A model generated the notes under the pieces. That model was not told the DNA's origin, ran no database searches, and was given only the letters and a program-made list of their open reading frames with translations. Below, piece after piece: positions 57,648 to 64,000 of a DNA stretch of 64,000 bases (its first letter is position 1; each line of letters begins with the position of its first letter). Both the position numbers and the translations under genes were made by a program. Source of the DNA: Corynebacterium anserum (GTDB lineage: Bacteria > Actinomycetota > Actinomycetes > Mycobacteriales > Mycobacteriaceae); the NCBI RefSeq assembly GCF_014262665.1, contig NZ_CP046883.1, positions 1,798,001 through 1,862,000 on the forward strand. The letters are read 5' to 3'.

Positions 57648-58448
57648 CTAGTTGCCGTAACGCGGAGTGAGTATCCGAGGTCCGGAGGCGGTAGCGGCAA
57701 CAGTGTGTTCCCAATGGGCAGCCCATGAACCGTCGTCAGTGACCACCCCCCAATCATCATCCAGCACAACAGAGTCTTCGGAGCCGAGGGTCAACATAGG
57801 TTCAATAGCGAGCACAGACCCTTCCTGGATGATCGGTCCGCGCCCCGGTTTGCCCTCATTGGCAAGAAATGGATCCTCATGCATAGTCCGGCCGATACCG
57901 TGACCGCCATAACCATCCACGATGTACAGATCGATACCAAACTTTTCTTCGGCTTTACGTGTCGCTTCCTCGAGTGCCCATGACACATCTGTCAGCCGGT
58001 TGCCCGGCACCATTGCTTTCAGTCCTTGATAGAGAACCCACTCGGTAGCTTCATTGAGTTTGCGCACGTCATCGTCAATCCGCCCGATGCCAAAGCTCCA
58101 CGCACTGTCCCCGACCCACCCCTTATAGGTCGCACCGCAGTCAATAGAGACCAAGTCCCCTTCCTTGAGCACGACCTCTTTGGAGGGGATACCGTGAACA
58201 ATCATGTCATTAACACTGGAGCAGATGGACCCCGGAAAGCCCTGATAGCCCTTAAAGGTCGGCACGGCACCGGCACTGCGTATAGTCTCCTCGGCAACTG
58301 TGTCCAGATCCAATGTGGTGACGCCAGGCTTTGCTGCTTCCCGCACCGCCTGCAATGCACGTCCGACAATCTCGCCGGCAGCCTGCATCGCATCCAACTG
58401 TTCTGGGGTTTTTGCGGCAATAGCCTTGTTCTTCTTGCGAAAGCCCAT
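57648..58448 (-). CDS. map: Methionine aminopeptidase type I
   Basis: 266 aa; removes N-terminal methionine from nascent proteins. Dinuclear metal ligands are visible: two Asp in LVSIDCGATYKGWVGDSAWS, His in YGGHGIGRTMHEDPF, Glu in SVLAIEPMLTLGS and Glu in [15 protein letters not shown]. It starts MGFRKKNKAIAAKTPEQLDA with no N-terminal zinc-finger/SH3 extension. A rho-independent hairpin lies between adk and this gene, so it is not simply read from the secY-adk promoter; a 260-bp upstream region likely carries a promoter. Confidence 0.97.
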   Translation of the reverse strand: MGFRKKNKAIAAKTPEQLDAMQAAGEIVGRALQAVREAAKPGVTTLDLDTVAEETIRSAGAVPTFKGYQGFPGSICSSVNDMIVHGIPSKEVVLKEGDLVSIDCGATYKGWVGDSAWSFGIGRIDDDVRKLNEATEWVLYQGLKAMVPGNRLTDVSWALEEATRKAEEKFGIDLYIVDGYGGHGIGRTMHEDPFLANEGKPGRGPIIQEGSVLAIEPMLTLGSEDSVVLDDDWGVVTDDGSWAAHWEHTVAATASGPRILTPRYGN

Positions 58449-58712
58449 GGGTGGCGCGCTCTTTTCTCTCTTAAGGTGTTCAGTTTTTTAGTAAGTGATT
58501 AACCGCAGGTGTATTCGTAGGTAGTAGTCGTACACATCCCAGTGGCCTTGCCATCACGACTGCAGACACAGCGCTCTATCTCCTCCGGGTCAGGTGCCAT
58601 CACCACCGCGGATAGAATACTCGTTCTCAACGAGGTCAGATGTCCTCAGTGCCGCTGTTCGCTCTGCAAGGATTGGGCCTTGTTAACGGACTGGCTTTCG
58701 CCAAAGAAAACA

Positions 58713-58756
58713 CGCCCGCCACCTCCCCCATATTCACGATAGGGGTGTGGCGGGCG
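58713..58756 (-). terminator. Intrinsic terminator after adk
   Basis: CGCCCGCCAC (58713-58722) pairs with GTGGCGGGCG (58747-58756), with an inner CCCCAT / ATAGGGG extension. On the minus strand TTTTCTTT follows. It is 80 bp after the adk stop and ends the secY-adk unit. Confidence 0.88.
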
Positions 58757-58836
58757 CGGCTGCACAAAAGTATTTGCCCACACCAATGCACGATGTGCAC
58801 CGGGGCGGTACAGTGTGCTCTTATCCAGCACGACGT

Positions 58837-59382
58837 TTACTTATCCAGCGCGTCCAAAGTAGTGGTGGAAATATCTTCCACAGTTCCTTCGGCATCAATG
58901 TTCACCAGAATGTCCTGGTAGTGCTCGATCAAAGGAGCGGTTTCCGTACGGTAGACCTCGAGGCGGGTGCGGATGGTCTCTTCGTTGTCATCGTTACGGC
59001 CGCGGGCTAGCATGCGGTCGACGACGACATCCTCAGACACTACGTAGTTGACCACCGCATCCAGCTTGGTGCCGTCGTCTTGCAGCATCTTCTCCAGCAG
59101 CTCAGCCTGCTCAATGGTGCGTGGGAAGCCGTCGAGAAGGAAACCATTGCGGGCGTCCTCCTGATTAAGGCGATCGCGAACCATGTTAGCGGTCACCTCG
59201 GTCGGCACCAGCTTGCCGGCGTCCATGTACTCCTGAGCCTGCTTGCCCAGGTCGGTGCCATTGGAAATGTTCGCACGGAACAAATCACCCGTGGAGATGT
59301 GTGGAATCTTCAGTGCGTCAGACAGCAGGGAAGCCTGGGTACCCTTACCAGCACCCGGAGGGCCGAGGAGAACTAGTCTCAT
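58837..59382 (-). CDS. adk: Adenylate kinase
   Basis: 181 aa; interconverts ATP + AMP and 2 ADP. P-loop [20 protein letters not shown] begins at residue 5, AMP-binding region [14 protein letters not shown] follows, then [16 protein letters not shown]. At 181 aa it is the short-LID form without the zinc-binding insert of ~215-aa enzymes. The ATG overlaps the secY stop by 4 nt (ATGA), so both are translationally coupled. A terminator follows. Confidence 0.97.
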   Translation of the reverse strand: MRLVLLGPPGAGKGTQASLLSDALKIPHISTGDLFRANISNGTDLGKQAQEYMDAGKLVPTEVTANMVRDRLNQEDARNGFLLDGFPRTIEQAELLEKMLQDDGTKLDAVVNYVVSEDVVVDRMLARGRNDDNEETIRTRLEVYRTETAPLIEHYQDILVNIDAEGTVEDISTTTLDALDK

Positions 59383-60707
59383 TTGAGGAATCCTTCGTAG
59401 TTAGCTTGCATGAGCTGGGACTCGATCTGCTTCACGGTGGTCAGAGCCACAGAAACAAGGATCAAGATAGCCGTGCCACCGAACGGCATAGAACCGTTTG
59501 CAGCATTAGTAGCCTGTATACCCATGTTAATCAGGATATTAGGCAAGATGGCAATCAGTCCCAAGTAGATGGAGCCGACGACCAGCAAGCGGTTCATCAC
59601 ATAGCCCAAATACTCCGCGGTAGGACGCCCCGGACGAATACCCGGGATGAAGCCGCCGTACTTCTTCATGTTGTCAGCCTGGTCGTTGGGATCATATTGA
59701 ACTGAGACGTAGAAGAAAGAGAAGAAGATGATCAGGATCAGGTAAATGATGATGTACTGCCAAGAAGAGGGGTTCTGCAGCACACTCATAACATTACGGT
59801 TCCACCAGTTATCTGCTGTAGGAGTGGGGTTGCTGGACTGAATGATCTGGGTAATCAGAATAGGAACAGTCAACAGCGAAGACGCGAAGATCACGGGAAT
59901 CACGCCAGCCTGGTTCACCTTCAGAGGCAAGTAAGTGGACGTCTCACCGTACTGGCGTCGGCCAATCATACGCTTTGCGTACTGCACAGGAATTCGGCGC
60001 TGACCTTGTTCGATGAAGACCACGCCGATTACCAACAGCAATACGCCAACAATAACGGCACCAAATACGAAACCCGACGAGTTCTGGAAGATCGACATAC
60101 CTTCCGCTGGAAGCATCGTGGCGATACCCGCGGTAATCAACAAAGACATACCGTTACCGACGCCGCGATCAGTAATCAACTCACCAAGCCACATCAGAAG
60201 CACGGCGCCAGAGGTCATGATCAGGACCATCGTCACGAGGCCGAAAATCCCAACATCACCCTTAAGCACAGGAATCCCCTGACCCAAAAGTTGTTCTCTA
60301 TCAGCCAGAGCCACAATGCCGGAAGATTGCAACAGAGCCAGGGCAACCGTTAGATAACGGGTGTACTCCGTCATCTTCGCCTGGCCAGATTGTCCCTCCT
60401 TCTTCAGCTGCTCAAACTTCGGGATCACCACGGTCAGCAGCTGCACAATGATGGACGCCGTAATGTACGGCATAATCCCCACCGCGAAAATCGACAGCTT
60501 AAGCAGCGCTCCACCCGAAAACAGATTGATCAGGGAGTACACGGCCGACTGGCTAGTGAGATCTTCAATCTGATGAGTAATAGCAGCGTAATCCACACCA
60601 GGCGTAGGAATCTGGGCGCCGATGCGGTAAAGGATGACCATCGCAATAGTGAAGAGAATCTTCTTGCGGAGATCAACGTTTTTGAACGCCGAGACGATGG
60701 CAGACAA
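59379..60707 (-). CDS. secY: Preprotein translocase subunit SecY
   Basis: 442 aa, the ten-helix protein channel. It begins [20 protein letters not shown] and includes [36 protein letters not shown] (the plug and second helix), [20 protein letters not shown] and [15 protein letters not shown], the cytosolic loop that contacts SecA. Normally rplO precedes secY; here the upstream gene is an ABC exporter, so the spc operon is interrupted and secY must have its own promoter in the 277-bp gap 60708-60984, in which I see no other gene. It overlaps adk by 4 nt. Confidence 0.97.
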   Translation of the reverse strand: MSAIVSAFKNVDLRKKILFTIAMVILYRIGAQIPTPGVDYAAITHQIEDLTSQSAVYSLINLFSGGALLKLSIFAVGIMPYITASIIVQLLTVVIPKFEQLKKEGQSGQAKMTEYTRYLTVALALLQSSGIVALADREQLLGQGIPVLKGDVGIFGLVTMVLIMTSGAVLLMWLGELITDRGVGNGMSLLITAGIATMLPAEGMSIFQNSSGFVFGAVIVGVLLLVIGVVFIEQGQRRIPVQYAKRMIGRRQYGETSTYLPLKVNQAGVIPVIFASSLLTVPILITQIIQSSNPTPTADNWWNRNVMSVLQNPSSWQYIIIYLILIIFFSFFYVSVQYDPNDQADNMKKYGGFIPGIRPGRPTAEYLGYVMNRLLVVGSIYLGLIAILPNILINMGIQATNAANGSMPFGGTAILILVSVALTTVKQIESQLMQANYEGFLK

Positions 60708-60984
60708 ACTAGCCTCCTGATTTGGGTTCCAGCCACAGCCGTGGCAGTTGAGAAACTCTAATTCATGTCAGCTGTGGACTGATACATAACCACCGAATCC
60801 TATCAGCACGGGGAGCCTACCGAAAACTGTGACTCCCGGCAGAGTCCGCAATAATCAGCTTTCGCAATCTCCTGGCTGATTTACCATTCAGCAATTTCTG
60901 TACCCTCTACAACTCTATTTTCCACTCTTTAGCACACTACTTCGCTCTCTCTGCAGCTCTGTTTCCCGCTCTCTTTCCTGCTCT

Positions 60985-62673
60985 CTATAGCTCTACTACC
61001 CGGTCCGCCGCCGCTTGCGTCGAGGGTCGATGTGTCACAATCATGACCGCTGTTCCTTCAGAGGCCATCCTCCTCACAGTGGAAAGAATAAGTTCTTCCG
61101 TAGCGTTATCGAGGTGCGCCGATGTCTCATCGAGCAAAAGTACTCGGGGTCGAACGAGAAGCGCACGCGCTACTCCCAAACGAGTGCGCTGTCCACCGGA
61201 GAGACCTTGTGTACGGCTGCCCACCTCCCGATCAAGAGAGAAATCTTCCAGCCCCGCCGCAGTTAGAGCCTGCCGCATCTCGCTAGCAGTTGCCTCTGGG
61301 CATGCCAAAAGAAGATTATCTTCTATCGTCCCGTTGAACGTCTGCACTTCCTGCGGCACGACAGCCACTGCCTGACGTAAAGAAACGTCAGGCAACCTCC
61401 GAACATCAACTCCGAAGATTCGCACAACACCGTCATCGGGGTCATAGAGGCGCTGTGCCAATGCGATGCAGGTCGTCTTTCCACGCCCCGATGCCCCCGT
61501 AAGAGCAAGTATCTCACCCGGTGCGACCTCTAGACACACGTCGTTTAACACGGGATGCACCCCATCCCAAGAAAAATGCACATGTTCAAGACAAAGCGCA
61601 GCAAGTCCGGAAGTGGCCATACGCTCCCTAGTCTCACCAACAGATGAGCTACGACACGGCGCACTGACTGAAGGCAATGATCTTGAAGGCAGTGACTCCG
61701 CATCTTCGGACGATGGCTCCTGCGTTTCTGCAGGAGTATTCATGATATTCAGTACCCGCTCCCCGGCTTCACGTATCGCTCCGGCCTGCAATAACACTGT
61801 ACTCAGCAGCGCAGGAGCCGCGAGCGTAGCGCCAGACAGCCCCACAATAACCGGAGCTAAAGAGGCATCAATGTGGGTGAGATACACGACCAACAGTGAT
61901 CCCACCGATGCCAAAGCAATGATCGATGTGGTGAGCGCCTGTTCAACTCCCTCCCGAATGGACGCTCGGATCCGCTGACGTGTAAGTGCCTCCGTGTGCT
62001 CATCAACGTCGGCAAGGGCCGCATCGAGAGCATTGGCGTAAATCAGATCGGGCATGCCATCTACAACATCCACGATGTCAGAGCCCAACGCTCCGAGCTC
62101 CTCGCGCTGTTGCGCAGCTTGGCGTTGTGCCCAACGATGCACAATCCACGGGACCGCAAGGATCAGAACAATGGCCGGGAGCAGCACGGCAATCATCCAG
62201 GGAACCAGTACGCCCAGACCAATCACACCGGTGAGTGTGGCAATACTTACCGTGAGAACCTGTGCAGCAATATGAGCAAAAAACCACTCTAATTGTTCAA
62301 TATCTCCCACCGCGGTCGTGACAAGGTCACCACTGCGCCCAGTACGCCGACGCGGTGGAAGAATGCGAGTGAGCTTTCTAAACAAGGCCGTGCGCAACTC
62401 CGCCAACACACGATAAGCCAGGTCATGGGCAACATACATCTCCCACCACGTGCCTAATCCCGCGCCGAGCACACACATCGCGAGTAACCACCCCCATCGG
62501 CCAAGGTCAGGGTCCTGCCCAGTGACCGCGCGCCCAATGATGAGCCCACTCACTGAGGTAGCTCCGGCGGCAGACAGCAGCTGGACGGCGCCCGCCACAA
62601 CCGTGGCGATGAAAATCCCGCGAGAGCCCTTCAATGCGGGGAGAAAACCCCGGAGAAAACTGCCGAGCGTCAT
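60985..62673 (-). CDS. ABC exporter half-transporter (CydC-like), permease-ATPase fusion
   Basis: 562-aa type I ABC exporter subunit. Six N-terminal helices (for example FIATVVAGAVQLLSAAGATS, LTVSIATLTGVIGLGVLVPW) precede the ATPase: Walker A LTGASGRGKTTCIALAQRLY near residue 394, signature GLSGGQRTRLGVARALLV near 497, Walker B VLLLDETSAHLDNAT and VMIVTHRPSTQAAADRVVEL at the end. A Ser/Arg-rich linker (SEDAESLPSRSLPSVSAPCR) between the domains is unusual. The two proteins here look like CydDC or siderophore-type heterodimers; substrate unknown. It starts 9 bp after the partner gene's stop. Confidence 0.85.
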   Translation of the reverse strand: MTLGSFLRGFLPALKGSRGIFIATVVAGAVQLLSAAGATSVSGLIIGRAVTGQDPDLGRWGWLLAMCVLGAGLGTWWEMYVAHDLAYRVLAELRTALFRKLTRILPPRRRTGRSGDLVTTAVGDIEQLEWFFAHIAAQVLTVSIATLTGVIGLGVLVPWMIAVLLPAIVLILAVPWIVHRWAQRQAAQQREELGALGSDIVDVVDGMPDLIYANALDAALADVDEHTEALTRQRIRASIREGVEQALTTSIIALASVGSLLVVYLTHIDASLAPVIVGLSGATLAAPALLSTVLLQAGAIREAGERVLNIMNTPAETQEPSSEDAESLPSRSLPSVSAPCRSSSVGETRERMATSGLAALCLEHVHFSWDGVHPVLNDVCLEVAPGEILALTGASGRGKTTCIALAQRLYDPDDGVVRIFGVDVRRLPDVSLRQAVAVVPQEVQTFNGTIEDNLLLACPEATASEMRQALTAAGLEDFSLDREVGSRTQGLSGGQRTRLGVARALLVRPRVLLLDETSAHLDNATEELILSTVRRMASEGTAVMIVTHRPSTQAAADRVVEL

Positions 62674-62682
62674 CTGTTCTCC

Positions 62683-64000
62683 TTATACTTCCGTGACTGC
62701 TGCGTTGAGGGACGCTGTGTTGAGCGCAGCGAGGTCGATAACTCGATCCACTGCGGCCAACTCGGCCGTACCATGCGTCACGACGACAATGGTGTGACTC
62801 CCTCGTAGCCCAGCGATAGTGTGGCTAATGTGACGAGCTGTGGATTCATCCAGGTGTGACGTCGCTTCGTCAAAAATGAGTACGGGCGTACCGCGGTAAA
62901 GCGCTCGGGCAACAGCGACCCTTTGCCTTTGTCCCCCGGATAACCGCGACCCATTGTCGCTGAGTTCCACATCAAGGAGGTCGAGGGGTAAGCCGGCGTC
63001 TTTGGCTGCCCGACGCACTCGCACCTCATCGATGTCTTCCCCTTCAGGCGTACCCAGAGCGATATTTCGCGCTACGGTCCCGGAAAACAAGAAGCAATCC
63101 TGACTGACGACACCCACGGTTTCCCGCACTCGTGCCAAAGGGATGTCGCGAAGGTCGGTGCCGTCGAAAGTCACTGTCCCAGTAGTGGGATCAAGAGTGC
63201 GCGTTATTAGCCGCTGGATCGTTGTCTTGCCACAACCCGATGGGCCAACGAGTGCCACTGCCTCTCCTGAGTGAACAATGAGGTCATCGAGCTGGACAGC
63301 TGGGGAATCTGCACCGGGATAGATGTAGCTCACGGAAGTCACAGCGATCGTCGGCGGTGCTACGTCAGTCCATCGCATCTCCTTGTGGCCTTCATCCGGC
63401 ACGGGCGGGACGGGGCGCAAGATGGCGTCGAGCCCATCGGCCGCCGTAATTCCCAGGTAGCCAGCGTGCCAGGCCTTAGCGAGTTCTTGGACGGGGCGGA
63501 AACATTCGGCAGCCAGCATCAGCACCAGGAATAGAGTGCTGGCCATCCCCGGGTCAGCACCAAAACGCTCGACGGCCAACACCGCCGCCAGCGCAACACC
63601 AGCTTGTGTCCCCAACGCAATGAAGCCTGTGGATACCAAGGAAATTTTTAGCGAACTCATCGTGGAGCGGTAAAGCCCCCACGTACGACCGTCGAGTGCC
63701 AACTGACGGCGCTGTGTAGCGCCGAGGCTGCGCAGCGTTTCCATCTGCTGCATGGACTCCAGGTAATCAGCCGACAGGTCAGCATAAGCAGCCCACCGCT
63801 GCCGACCAGCATCCAAGAGTTTCGAGTCAAAACGTTGCGGAACCACGAAAGCAATGATGATGCACACCGCCACCGCCAAAGCTGACCAGGGACTTAAATT
63901 AGCCATCCAGATCAGCAACACCGGGGGCACCGTCGCAGTGACGAGTAGCTGGGGAAGGTAGCCGGAATAGTAGGGATCGAGACCATCAACGCCCTCAATC
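62683..64000 (-). CDS. ABC exporter half-transporter (CydD-like), start outside window
   Basis: Partial: the frame is open to base 64000, where it reads IEGVDGLDPYYSGYLPQLLV before VPPVLLIWMANLSPWSA, resembling the CydD-type membrane domain motif; 439 codons are visible. Walker A LVGPSGCGKTTIQRLI is near 63235, signature RLSGGQRQRVAVARALYRG near 62930, Walker B VLIFDEATSHLDESTARHIS follows. It forms the upstream half of a heterodimer with the 562-aa gene (9-bp gap). CydDC pairs export thiols (glutathione or cysteine) in other bacteria, but no cydAB is visible in the window, so the assignment to that function is weak. Confidence 0.85.
   Translation of the reverse strand, partial: IEGVDGLDPYYSGYLPQLLVTATVPPVLLIWMANLSPWSALAVAVCIIIAFVVPQRFDSKLLDAGRQRWAAYADLSADYLESMQQMETLRSLGATQRRQLALDGRTWGLYRSTMSSLKISLVSTGFIALGTQAGVALAAVLAVERFGADPGMASTLFLVLMLAAECFRPVQELAKAWHAGYLGITAADGLDAILRPVPPVPDEGHKEMRWTDVAPPTIAVTSVSYIYPGADSPAVQLDDLIVHSGEAVALVGPSGCGKTTIQRLITRTLDPTTGTVTFDGTDLRDIPLARVRETVGVVSQDCFLFSGTVARNIALGTPEGEDIDEVRVRRAAKDAGLPLDLLDVELSDNGSRLSGGQRQRVAVARALYRGTPVLIFDEATSHLDESTARHISHTIAGLRGSHTIVVVTHGTAELAAVDRVIDLAALNTASLNAAVTEV

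Overview
The window is a chromosomal segment of a Corynebacterium-type actinobacterium (order Mycobacteriales). Three long blocks keep gene orders I recall from Mycobacterium tuberculosis and Corynebacterium glutamicum: metI-metN-metQ beside dnaE2; guaA-guaB3-guaB2-DUF5319-rsdA-sigD-whiB3/whcB-groEL1-groES-tsaD/rimI/tsaB-tsaE-alr; and glmM-rpsI-rplM-esxT-esxU-Rv3446c-eccC4-eccD4-mycP4-eccB4-truA-rplQ-rpoA-rpsD-rpsK-rpsM-infA-map-adk-secY. The last block is the conserved ESX-4 type VII secretion locus between two ribosomal protein operons. Operator-like sites for LexA, HrcA, BioQ and McbR fit the same group. No rRNA, tRNA, CRISPR, phage or insertion sequence was found.

Layout. 1-2.9 kb: 3' part of error-prone polymerase dnaE2 (minus strand, cut by the window start) with a LexA box. 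3.2-6.0 kb: methionine importer metQNI. 6.0-9.1 kb: a ferredoxin-like protein and a sulfur-handling pair (58-aa Cys protein plus CoA-disulfide/persulfide reductase-rhodanese fusion) whose promoter contains a perfect CsoR/CstR-type palindrome between its -35 and -10. 9.1-11.8 kb: imuB and imuA', the other mutasome genes, with a second LexA box. 11.9-19.9 kb: GMP synthesis (guaA, guaB2, guaB3), small conserved proteins, the SigD/RsdA sigma-anti-sigma pair and a WhiB regulator. 20.2-25.1 kb: groES-groEL1 with a CIRCE element, then one 878-codon ORF fusing TsaB, RimI and TsaD. 25.1-29.8 kb: a glycerolipid cluster (lipid kinase, AGPS-like flavoprotein, GlpD) set inside the t6A neighbourhood. 29.8-33.5 kb: an alanine racemase-TsaE fusion and glmS.

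33.8-37.4 kb: an alpha/beta-hydrolase-like protein without the nucleophile serine, and a tightly overlapping three-gene operon of unknown function (100, 684 and 84 aa) that I regard as the best candidate for an undescribed system, possibly ESX-4 cargo. 37.6-41.9 kb: glmM, bioB with its auxiliary protein bsaP, rpsI and rplM. 42.4-52.9 kb: ESX-4 (two WXG100-type proteins, an Rv3446c-like protein, EccC, EccD, MycP, EccB, and an unassigned N-terminal membrane protein). MycP lacks a visible signal peptide, and two gene pairs here (mycP/eccB and the unassigned gene/truA) overlap tail to tail. 53-60.7 kb: truA, rplQ, rpoA, rpsD, rpsK, rpsM, infA, map, adk, secY. 61-64 kb: two CydDC-like ABC exporter half-transporters, the second cut by the window end.

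The genes are mostly housekeeping: mutagenic repair, methionine and sulfur handling, purine synthesis, protein folding, t6A tRNA modification, cell-wall precursors (Alr, GlmS, GlmM), biotin and translation. All functional calls come from reading translated sequence and recalled family knowledge; no database search was run.
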